This document shows, in pieces, positions 42,982 through 49,955 of a stretch of 64,000 bases of DNA (position 1 is the stretch's first letter; each line of letters starts with the position of its first letter). Under the pieces are notes generated by a model. That model searched no databases and was not told the DNA's origin. It was given only the letters and a program-made list of their open reading frames with translations. Made by a program: the position numbers and the translations under genes. The DNA is taken from NCBI RefSeq assembly GCF_005543295.1, contig NZ_SRSG01000010.1, positions 235,610-299,609 on the forward strand, written 5' to 3'. The stretch is from Halalkalirubrum salinum. Its GTDB lineage: Archaea > Halobacteriota > Halobacteria > Halobacteriales > Haloferacaceae.

Positions 42982-43256
42982 CTGGCTAGATGGCGATCGG
43001 GGAGTGCATCAAGCGTTTCGCTTCCAGTCTGAGCGGCGGTACTGGCGATCGCGGTACCACGCTGGGAGTGTTTGCTGGGATCGATCGAGTCAGTTTATCA
43101 TCCTCTAGAGCATTATAATATCCTACCGCTGGTCAAGATTCCTCCGCGTTCACGCAGGAGGATATCAATCGTATACAATGTGAGCTACCGGTCTATTTTG
43201 CTGCGAGGTTTCACGAGGAGATGTAGCCGATCAACTGATACATAGTGCGAGCGCAT

Positions 43257-43858
43257 ACCCACGTCTTCAGGCGCGGGTCAAGCGGACAATAGCGTACATC
43301 TCTACCGACGATAGCACGGCTGGATTTCCCACCGTGTGCGATAGTTTTAACCCACCACAGAGGCATAGTGTGCAGTACGGATGAAGACCACACGACACGC
43401 AACGTACAACCTCAACTACCACATAGTGTGGATACCGAAGTCTCGCAGAACCGATGGTTCTGCGGACATCGCGGAACATGGTTCCGCTCAGTACCGCCAA
43501 TCGGTACTCGTCGGTGACGTTGCAACCCGTGTGCGAGACATCCTCCACGAAATAGCCGACGAGAAAGGGTTGGAGATTATCGACCTGACCGTCCAGCCCG
43601 ACCACATCCACCTGTTCGTCAGTAGCCCGCCGAAACACGCCCCGTCACTTCTCGCCAACTGGTTCAAAGGCATCAGTTCGCGGAAATACAACCACCGACA
43701 CGCCGACCACGACGGAGAGAAAATCAAGTGGGCACGCGGCTACTACGCAGGAACAGCGGGACACGTTTCGAGCGAGACTGTCGAGAAGTACATCCAGCGT
43801 TGCCAGAACTCATGAGTTCTGGCTGCCTGCCAGATGTGATCTGGCAACCTCTGTAAAT
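43257..43858 (+). mobile_element. IS200-type element with tnpA only
   Basis: A single HUH transposase gene lies between subterminal hairpins. The left one is ACCCACG...CGCGGGT (43257-43278, one mismatch). The right one is TGCCAGAT-gtg-ATCTGGCA (43828-43846). A perfect 22-base palindrome (arms GCCAGAACTCA and TGAGTTCTGGC) overlaps the tnpA stop at 43802-43823. The element sits at the broken 3' end of an ATPase gene. Exact cleavage sites were not determined. Confidence 0.75.
43381..43815 (+). CDS. tnpA: IS200/IS605 family transposase TnpA
   Basis: A 144-residue Y1 HUH transposase. The HUH motif is in 'VQPDHIHLFVS', and the catalytic Tyr in 'VSSETVEKYIQRC'. It works as a dimer on single-stranded DNA, cutting and joining ends recognised through the hairpins. 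No lesion is seen. A short possible insertion of about 12 residues ('RTDGSADIAEHGSAQYRQ') replaces the usual 'RKPVL' region. It could also mobilise the tnpB-only elements nearby. Confidence 0.87.
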   Translation: MKTTRHATYNLNYHIVWIPKSRRTDGSADIAEHGSAQYRQSVLVGDVATRVRDILHEIADEKGLEIIDLTVQPDHIHLFVSSPPKHAPSLLANWFKGISSRKYNHRHADHDGEKIKWARGYYAGTAGHVSSETVEKYIQRCQNS

Positions 43859-44425
43859 CGACCATGCCGTGATGGCGGTCACGGGGTCGTACTGCGGGAA
43901 GAACTGGCGTGCGTCGGGGACGTCGAGGGGTTTGAGATCGATCGTCGCCGTCCGTCGGCCGTACAGCGGTGCGCTGCCAGAGAGGACCTTGTCCTCCATG
44001 ACACTGATCGACGAACCGACGAGGATGAGCGTCATACCGGTTTTCTGGATTTCCCTGTCCCAGACGCGTTGGATTCGTGACGGAAGCGATTCGTCTTCTT
44101 CAATGAGGAACGGGAACTCGTCGATAACGACGACGGCGTCTTCCTCGCCGAGTGCTTGGAAAAGCACCTCCCAGTCGCGGCGGACGTTCTGCAACGACGG
44201 GAACTGTGCGGTGGCGGTGTCAACGAACTGTTCGAGTTGATTCTGTGCCGTCGACTCGACCGCTTGGTAATAGACGGTGTCATCTCGATCGGCGATGGAC
44301 TGGCGAACGAGCTCGCTCTTGCCGAGGCGACGACGACCGTAAATCACGACGAGGTCTGCCGTCTCGGATTCGTAGCAGTCCGTGAGCTGATCGAGTTCGA
44401 CGTCCCGATCAACGAAGTCCTCCAT
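43858..44425 (-). pseudogene. Archaeal ATPase cut short by IS200
   Basis: From ATG 44425 the product begins 'MEDFVDRDVELDQL' and has a Walker A-like motif (YGRRRLGKSELV), Walker B ('DAVVVIDEFPFLI') and the sensor region ('TLILVGSSISVMEDKV'), typical of the archaeal ATPase (DUF234-linked) family. The coding match stops at 'PVTAITAW', where IS200 begins. The remaining half (DUF234 part) is absent from the window, so the IS insertion was followed by loss of the rest. Confidence 0.78.
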
Positions 44426-44603
44426 ACATCCGGTAACGTCCCGACTCCAATAGAACTCCCGATTTTGGAAATCGCGATTTCAGAAATCGTAATTTCTACT
44501 TTTGATTCAGATGTTCTACAGTTAGAGCAGGGCCAGTGCTTCAAGGCTTGACCTCGAGACAATTCACGTCGAGATTGTGGATGACGCGGGAACAAGCGCA
44601 GCC

Positions 44604-45035
44604 TCATTCGAGCCAGTCTCTCACTTCGTGGAGATACCGCACAAGCCACGAGAGTTCCGTTTGGAGATGTTCGTAGACCTTCGTGTTGTCAATTTTATCG
44701 CCATACTGATGCACAAGGATGTTTCGGAAACCAGCAGCCCGTTGCATCCTAGTGGCAGTTTCTTTAGAAAGTACACCAATATCCGCGAGGACGCCAAATC
44801 GCTCGGCGTACGTCTCAGGCATCTCTGTCGCGGAGGTGCGAATCACAATGCTGGCGATGTCGAGACACGCCTCGATCGCGGTCTGAAACTCCCGCTCGAC
44901 GATTGCTCGCTGTTCTCGGTCGGACCTGTAATCCTCCTCGTCGAGTTCCCGCTTGTTCGCGAGGATTTCGATTGGCTCTTGGACGTATTCGGCTTTTTCT
45001 AGAATCCGTCTCTCGGCGTCGTCTGAGAGCGTCAT
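44604..45035 (-). CDS. hepT: HepT toxin (DUF86)
   Basis: A 143-residue HepT/HEPN RNase with the RX4HXY motif as 'RNILVHQYGD' near residue 106. Helical regions before it ('REFQTAIEACLDIASIVI') fit the HEPN fold. It overlaps the MntA gene by four bases. This second MntA-HepT pair is larger than the one at 33473 and appears intact. Confidence 0.82.
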   Translation of the reverse strand: MTLSDDAERRILEKAEYVQEPIEILANKRELDEEDYRSDREQRAIVEREFQTAIEACLDIASIVIRTSATEMPETYAERFGVLADIGVLSKETATRMQRAAGFRNILVHQYGDKIDNTKVYEHLQTELSWLVRYLHEVRDWLE

Positions 45036-45475
45036 ACCCGGGCGTCAAGACGGTCAAGGAGTGCGTCGAACTGTTGCATTCGCTGTTCGTGTGTCTCTGA
45101 GTCATCGAGTTTGCTCTCGAATCGTCTGCGATACGCCAGTGCCGTCGACTGGTCGCCGAGAAGATGTTGCCCGGTTTCGATTGCTTCTTTCCCGACCGCT
45201 GGTCGTACCGCGTCCAGATCGGTCACATCGACGCGATCGATTTTGAGAGTCGTCATCAATGCAGTGGTGAGATCGATTCGCTGCTGGAGACGCTGGTCAG
45301 CAGTGAGAGAGTCGTCGAACGCGACAGCGATGTCGACATCGCTCTCCTCACCCGCGTCTGCCCGAGCGTGCGAACCGAACAGGACGGCGAGCGTGACCGG
45401 ATACGCTGCGATGGTATCAGTGAGTGCAGCGATATCAATAGCGCATGTCTGTCTGCTCTCGTCATCAACCACCAT
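45032..45475 (-). CDS. mntA: MntA-type nucleotidyltransferase antitoxin
   Basis: A 147-residue protein from the ATG at 45475, supported by a TATA-like tgtataaac about 25 bases upstream (near 45500). The nucleotidyltransferase signature is 'LFGSHARADAGEESDVDIAVAF', and a further acid lies in 'RVDVTDLD'. A helical C-terminal extension ('YRRRFESKLDDSETHEQRM') distinguishes it from the minimal copy at 33473. It should neutralise HepT by AMPylation. Confidence 0.82.
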   Translation of the reverse strand: MVVDDESRQTCAIDIAALTDTIAAYPVTLAVLFGSHARADAGEESDVDIAVAFDDSLTADQRLQQRIDLTTALMTTLKIDRVDVTDLDAVRPAVGKEAIETGQHLLGDQSTALAYRRRFESKLDDSETHEQRMQQFDALLDRLDARV

Positions 45476-45551
45476 GCCCATTATTTTGGGAGCCATCAGT
45501 TTATACATATCGGGCACTCGACACGCCTTCTGTTACTCGTCGTGACTTCCT

Positions 45552-47090
45552 CCCACGACTGAAGTCGTGGGCTTCCCCTCCGCTGGCACGTGATTCAGTC
45601 GTCTGAAACACCGGGGGCAACGTTCCCAGTCTCGTGACTGGTACTTTGGTTTGCGGGTGCCTCTTTGGTCGAGTGACCATCGTGTTCTACCGTCCACGCA
45701 TGGTCGTTCCACTCAAGGCATGGTACCGAATTTTGGCTTCCATCCACCTTCGTGTCCTCTCCAGTGGCCGCGGGCCGAGCCATCGACCCACTCGTCTGTA
45801 TCTCTATACGCTCCGCAGCGTGCTTCTGAAGGAAATTCACCGACCCTGCGATATCCGAATGCCCCTCACGTCCACACGAGTGGCATTGAAGCAAGTCTCC
45901 ACTCCGATGCACGTCGTCGCTCCTACACGCGGGGCACATCGACGACGTCCCTGCTTCTGACTTCTCAGTGACTGTTATATCGTACTCGAACTCCAGAACC
46001 CCGTCGAGCCGTCGTCGGAAACGCCCGTGCGCCCAGAACAGGTCCGTCTTCTCGTTCACTGTCGCGGACCAATGCTTCTTTCGCACGTCACCCAGCGCAC
46101 CGACGATGAGTTCCGTGACACCTCTCTCAGCGAGCCATTCGCCGAGGTCACGTATGAGAGCATCCATCGCGTGGTTGCGTTGCTCACCGCGCGTATGGTA
46201 CGTATCTCGAATTTGCTTGCTCGACCACACGTTGTCGCCGAGTATGGATTGCAATTCAGCGATTCGTTCAGTGTGAGCGTGGAACGTGTCAAACGCGGGT
46301 CTCCCGTGGTACAGGCGATGGTTGCCTTGGCTAGTCGTGACGGCGGCGAGATTGTTCGCACCGATGTCCACCGCTGCCACTACCGTTTCGCCGCTGCTGG
46401 TAGTAGCCAGTGAAATGGGTTGATAAGAGTCCCGTCGACGCGGAGGATTGTCCTCGTCACCGACGGTTCTGTATGCAGTGAACGTTTCGGTGTCTCTATC
46501 GTACACGATCTCCAAGCGACCCTGCTTGCCCGTCCAACGGGGCTTCCCTGCAACTTCCAAGCGCACTCGCTCATGGTATCCGAGCCCGTATTTCTCTTTG
46601 AGATCCATCCCCACAGGGATTTCGAGACGGCTTCTGTCGCCGAGTTCGAGAGTGTACTGGTCGTTGCGGATGACGGTACGTGGCGTACGCTTGCCGTCTT
46701 CTTTCCAGTATCCGGGTGGACTTGGCCTATCTGCGACTGTTGAGTTGTTTGGGTCTCGGTATTTCGAGAGGAGCGAGAAATATGATTTCCACGGCTCCCA
46801 GTTTTTCTGCACGAGTTGCTGGGGCGTGCTGGAACTGAGGATTTGGATATACTGTTGGCGGTATTCCTCTTGGGTAACCGCTTGTTTGACCGTGGATTTC
46901 AACTTGCTTACGGAGACGCGGTTGTCCGCGTTGTCTGTTGTCTCGAAGAGGGTTTGTCTACGGTCGTAGTTGACTTGGTTGTTACAGGCTGCTGACGCGT
47001 CTAATAGTTCGAGGAGAAGTAGCGTATCTCGGTGAGAGCGTGGTCTCACTTCAAACGTATCACAACGCGCCATTACCACTTATTACGAGA
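45552..47090 (-). mobile_element. IS1341-type tnpB-only element
   Basis: The tnpB gene ends about 24 bases before a perfect hairpin CCCACGACT-GA-AGTCGTGGG (45552-45571). An identical hairpin lies at 47466-47485, beyond the small HTH gene. That is either the far end of a larger unit or a leftover from a second insertion. I did not find CGATCG inside the tnpB. The exact left end is unclear. Confidence 0.65.
45595..47073 (-). CDS. tnpB: TnpB-family protein (second type)
   Basis: A 492-residue TnpB of the large haloarchaeal subtype, from the ATG at 47073. RuvC-I is 'AAVDIGANNLAA'. A zinc finger follows ('CPACRSDDVHRSGDLLQCHSC'), and RuvC-III is 'HSDIAGSVNFL'. At the RuvC-II position the sequence is 'ELIVGALGDVRKKHWS', where I would expect VGDL, so the catalytic acid may be missing or moved by a few residues. 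A tail after RuvC-III ('GSMARPAATGEDTKVDGSQNS') is longer than in the other copies. Confidence 0.8.
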   Translation of the reverse strand: MARCDTFEVRPRSHRDTLLLLELLDASAACNNQVNYDRRQTLFETTDNADNRVSVSKLKSTVKQAVTQEEYRQQYIQILSSSTPQQLVQKNWEPWKSYFSLLSKYRDPNNSTVADRPSPPGYWKEDGKRTPRTVIRNDQYTLELGDRSRLEIPVGMDLKEKYGLGYHERVRLEVAGKPRWTGKQGRLEIVYDRDTETFTAYRTVGDEDNPPRRRDSYQPISLATTSSGETVVAAVDIGANNLAAVTTSQGNHRLYHGRPAFDTFHAHTERIAELQSILGDNVWSSKQIRDTYHTRGEQRNHAMDALIRDLGEWLAERGVTELIVGALGDVRKKHWSATVNEKTDLFWAHGRFRRRLDGVLEFEYDITVTEKSEAGTSSMCPACRSDDVHRSGDLLQCHSCGREGHSDIAGSVNFLQKHAAERIEIQTSGSMARPAATGEDTKVDGSQNSVPCLEWNDHAWTVEHDGHSTKEAPANQSTSHETGNVAPGVSDD

Positions 47091-47163
47091 TACATGGTTA
47101 TAAACACATCGGTTGGCGTCGAAGCAAATGGTTAACATGCTGGAGATCGCATGATTGCTCACT

Positions 47164-47406
47164 ATGGATCGAGAGAGAGAAACAGGGGGCGAGTTCAAAT
47201 CGGTCGTTTCCGACGACGAGGTATTGGGTGTGTTGAGCAATGCTAATACCCCTGTTTTGACGACGCAGATGATTGCCGATGAGTTGCCAGTGACTCGTCA
47301 GGCAGTATATTATCGGTTACAAGAGTTACATAAAGATGGGAGTGTGGGCCGAATGAAGGTTGGCTCTCGGGCGGTGGTATGGTGGGTTGCCGAAGAGTCG
47401 GAGTAA
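47164..47406 (+). CDS. Small winged-helix DNA-binding protein
   Basis: An 80-residue protein from ATG 47164. A winged HTH ('TPVLTTQMIADELPVTRQAVYYRLQELHKDGSVGRMKVGSRAVVWWV') occupies residues 25-76. It starts about 90 bases from the tnpB start on the opposite strand. Its partner, if any, is not obvious. It could be an orphan antitoxin-like regulator or a gene carried between two IS ends. Confidence 0.7.
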   Translation: MDRERETGGEFKSVVSDDEVLGVLSNANTPVLTTQMIADELPVTRQAVYYRLQELHKDGSVGRMKVGSRAVVWWVAEESE

Positions 47407-47465
47407 CGTGGGAATCACTGGATAAGTGTCGTGCGTAGTTTGTGTAGTTCTTCCGACCGCTTGGA

Positions 47466-47485
47466 CCCACGACTGAAGTCGTGGG
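47466..47485. repeat. Second copy of the tnpB-element hairpin
   Basis: CCCACGACT-GA-AGTCGTGGG is identical to 45552-45571 and is likewise followed by gcttcc. It is in direct orientation with no transposase of its own on its side. It is either an IS-end scar or the outer boundary of a composite unit. Confidence 0.7.
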
Positions 47486-47575
47486 CTTCCGCTATCTTTG
47501 TGTCAAGTGAACTACCTCTGCCTACTCGCCACCTTCGGCGGCTCCTTGAGGAAGGGGCTTACCGCCTATGAACAG

Positions 47576-47610
47576 CTAAGATTGTGGATTTCAAGCCCAT
47601 GGTGTCAATC
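47576..47610. repeat. Third copy of the 60146 repeat motif
   Basis: The stretch beginning CTAAGATTGTGGATTTCAAG matches the repeats at 60146 and 60192 over about 30 bases, with one extra C. It contains the last codons of mazF: the TGA stop is 47605-47607. The 75 bases before it hold two short hairpin-prone segments but no gene. Confidence 0.75.
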
Positions 47611-47964
47611 TGTTAGGCCAAGAGAGACACGTAGTGCTTTCTCAATCTCTTCGAGTTGTGAAGCAGTGACAAAGCCGTAGTTGTTCGTTATGCGTCCGTT
47701 GATATCGACAGTTCGTATCTGGTCAAGTTGGACATGTGAGTCCATTCCTAGTTCATCCATTGATCCGGGAAGATTGACGTGGAACGGATAGTTCGTATGA
47801 CCCTTAGAAATAGGAGCGATAATAGTTGTGGGTGAATATTTATTTCCAGTATCGTTTTGGATGACAACGGATCGTCGTGATTTATAAATCTCGCTTCCGC
47901 GAGTATCGTCATCGTGCTTCCCACCTAAATCAACCCTGACGATGTCTCCTCTCCTGACTTTCAT
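47605..47964 (-). CDS. mazF: MazF/PemK toxin
   Basis: A 119-residue endoribonuclease toxin from the ATG at 47964. Family motifs are 'RRGDIVRVDLGG', 'KSRRSVVIQND' and 'TTIIAPIS', with 'DQIRTVD' later. It cuts mRNA at short specific sites. It overlaps mazE by four bases (ATGA). It is AT-richer than its surroundings and apparently undamaged. The last codons coincide with the repeat motif shared with 60146, which may have replaced a few C-terminal residues. Confidence 0.85.
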   Translation of the reverse strand: MKVRRGDIVRVDLGGKHDDDTRGSEIYKSRRSVVIQNDTGNKYSPTTIIAPISKGHTNYPFHVNLPGSMDELGMDSHVQLDQIRTVDINGRITNNYGFVTASQLEEIEKALRVSLGLTD

Positions 47965-48200
47965 TCTATTTCCCGGGGTGGTTCTCCAAGCTGTCTGTTT
48001 GCCTCGTTCGAGACGTGGCTCCATTGTTCATTGACTTCTGTGGCGTGGACAGCATTCTCCTGATACGCCCGTGCGAGTTCCGAGTCTGATGGGTCCATTG
48101 CTTCGTCGATTGCTTCTTGAACGAGCTGGGAGAGGTTGACCTGTTTATTTTTAACCCATTCGGACTGATCTTCCCGTATCGTGATGTTCTTTCGTTCCAT
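47961..48200 (-). CDS. mazE: MazE-type antitoxin
   Basis: A 79-residue protein. The N-terminus 'RKNITIREDQSEWVKNKQVNLSQLVQEAIDEAM' is an RHH-type DNA-binding domain, as in antitoxins paired with archaeal MazF. An acidic, flexible C-terminus ('ANRQLGEPPREIE') would mask the toxin. It is translationally coupled to mazF. Confidence 0.75.
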   Translation of the reverse strand: MERKNITIREDQSEWVKNKQVNLSQLVQEAIDEAMDPSDSELARAYQENAVHATEVNEQWSHVSNEANRQLGEPPREIE

Positions 48201-48372
48201 GAAAGTGTGTATGTAGTGTGTATTAGTAAATGTGTCGGTCAGACTCGACTCATCACGTTCTCGAATGCGTCAAGTTCGTTGTCCGTCAGTGGATCTTGCT
48301 TCCCCGCCAGATCTCGGCTCTGTTGTAGTCTCATGGGGCGGACTGGTTTGCGTGTGCTTCGAACGGTCAACT

Positions 48373-49755
48373 GCCTCGGGGTCAAGCCCCGAGGCTTGTC
48401 AGTGAACTCCCGCTCTAACCGAGTAACCCGGTAGGTCGGAATCGACCGTTCGCGTTCAACGTTCCTGACTTGAGAGCCAGTTGACTCGTGGCTCGTCCAG
48501 CACCAGACTTGAGCCAGTGCTGGATAAGACGCCACCCAACGTTCCGAGCGGCGTTATAATCGCTGTGCAACTGCTTCCCGCACTTCAAGCACTCGAACTC
48601 GTCACCATCTCGGTTATCCTCATGCGTGAAGCCACATTCGCCCTGGCTACACCGTTGAGACGTGTATGCAGGATTCACGTCATCCACGTCGATGCCGTGT
48701 TCTTCGGCTTTGTATTCGACGTGGCGTTGCAGTTCCTTGAACGCCCACTGCTGGAACTTGCTGGCGTTCGAGATGCGCTTCCTGATGTGTTTCAAGTTCT
48801 CGAACGCGATAGCCGTACAATTGTTCTCAACGGCTTCCTGCACGATGGCTTTAGAGATTCGGTGGAAATAGTCCGCACTCCACTGGGCGAAGCGGTCGCC
48901 AATCGACTGCATCGTGAGGTGAGCCGACCGAGTGCCTGTCTGTTGCAGGTTCCCACGCCGACGTTCGTATTCGTCGCGCCGGTGATTAAGATAGTCTGCA
49001 TTACCGAGGAACGCTCCCGTCGAAGTGACAGCGACGTATCCATCCACGTTCAAGTCCACACCGAGAACCACTCCGTTCTCGGATTCTTCATCGCAAGAAC
49101 TGTCAACGTCTTTCTTCACAGCGACGTGGAGGTAGTACGTTCTGTCACGCTTGTGGAGCGTTGCTTCGGCTTTCTCCCATTCGTCAGTCCAGTAATCCTC
49201 GAAAGGCGTGCCTTCCTCGTTGACCGGGGTGACGTATTCTGCGGTCACGCGCTTGTCGGTCGTGGCGAGGGATACGTGGTCGTCGTTGTACGTGATGGTT
49301 CGACCGTTGTACACGACAACACTCCCTCGAAACTCGGGCCTGCTGGCTCGTTCACCGTCGAACTTGCGGTCTTTGCAGTTCCCGAGTGCGGTCGCCGCGA
49401 GGTTTCTCGCGGATTGGACGAGACTGGATTGCAGGGAAAGTTTCTCACGAACGTCAGAATACGTCTCTTTGTGGAGCGTATTCTTGGTGTCCGTGATGTT
49501 GTAGGGGTTGTCGTCCCATCCGTGGTCAGCGACGTGTTGCGCCGCGTGTCGGAACTGCTCGAACGTCTCGTCGAGGACTTCTACGTCCTCGTCGGAAACA
49601 TCGAGTTTGACTTGGATGTTCCGAACAACCTCCATACTTCATAAGTAAAGGTAAGACTATTTAAAACTACATATAGGGAGTGGGGAGTCAAGTTTGCTAT
49701 CGAACGTGGTTTGTGAAGGATAGTGTCGGCTTCCTGCCCGAGGTCAAGCCTCGGG
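48373..49755 (-). mobile_element. IS1341-type tnpB-only element (third)
   Basis: Bounded by related hairpins: GCCTCGGGG-TCAAG-CCCCGAGGC (48373-48395, downstream of tnpB) and CCCGAGG-TCAAG-CCTCGGG (49737-49755, upstream). The shared TCAAG loop links them as ends of one element. It has no tnpA. The fragment at 32142 is a degraded relative. Confidence 0.75.
48415..49635 (-). CDS. tnpB: TnpB, RNA-guided endonuclease of IS200/IS605 family
   Basis: A 406-residue TnpB starting at ATG 49635 ('MEVVRNIQVKLDVSDEDVEVL'). RuvC-I is 'GVDLNVDGYVAV', RuvC-II '[12 protein letters not shown]' and RuvC-III 'HSDYNAARNVGW'. The zinc finger is '[25 protein letters not shown]'. All catalytic residues are present. 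It is about 40% similar by eye to the copy at 5446 and much closer to the fragment at 32142. Confidence 0.87.
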   Translation of the reverse strand: MEVVRNIQVKLDVSDEDVEVLDETFEQFRHAAQHVADHGWDDNPYNITDTKNTLHKETYSDVREKLSLQSSLVQSARNLAATALGNCKDRKFDGERASRPEFRGSVVVYNGRTITYNDDHVSLATTDKRVTAEYVTPVNEEGTPFEDYWTDEWEKAEATLHKRDRTYYLHVAVKKDVDSSCDEESENGVVLGVDLNVDGYVAVTSTGAFLGNADYLNHRRDEYERRRGNLQQTGTRSAHLTMQSIGDRFAQWSADYFHRISKAIVQEAVENNCTAIAFENLKHIRKRISNASKFQQWAFKELQRHVEYKAEEHGIDVDDVNPAYTSQRCSQGECGFTHEDNRDGDEFECLKCGKQLHSDYNAARNVGWRLIQHWLKSGAGRATSQLALKSGTLNANGRFRPTGLLG

Positions 49756-49955
49756 GTATCCGCCTTGAATCTTGATGAAAAACAGCATTCGAAGAGAGCG
49801 CCCGAAACCCGCCGCAAATCGGAGTTTCTGGCCGTTCTAAGAGCCGTCCTGTCGGTGCCCGCTCCAGTTCCGGCGTGGCCGGTGTCACGTGCCGAGTCGA
49901 GGCACCCCAGACACTCCCACAGCAGTCGCAAATAAAAATAGGTCCGATCGGCGAC

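Noticed and set aside
49780..49935. Minus-strand frame containing CDCCG, like a tiny zinc finger
   Set aside because: Only one Cys cluster, no convincing start codon, and it directly adjoins IS-end sequence.
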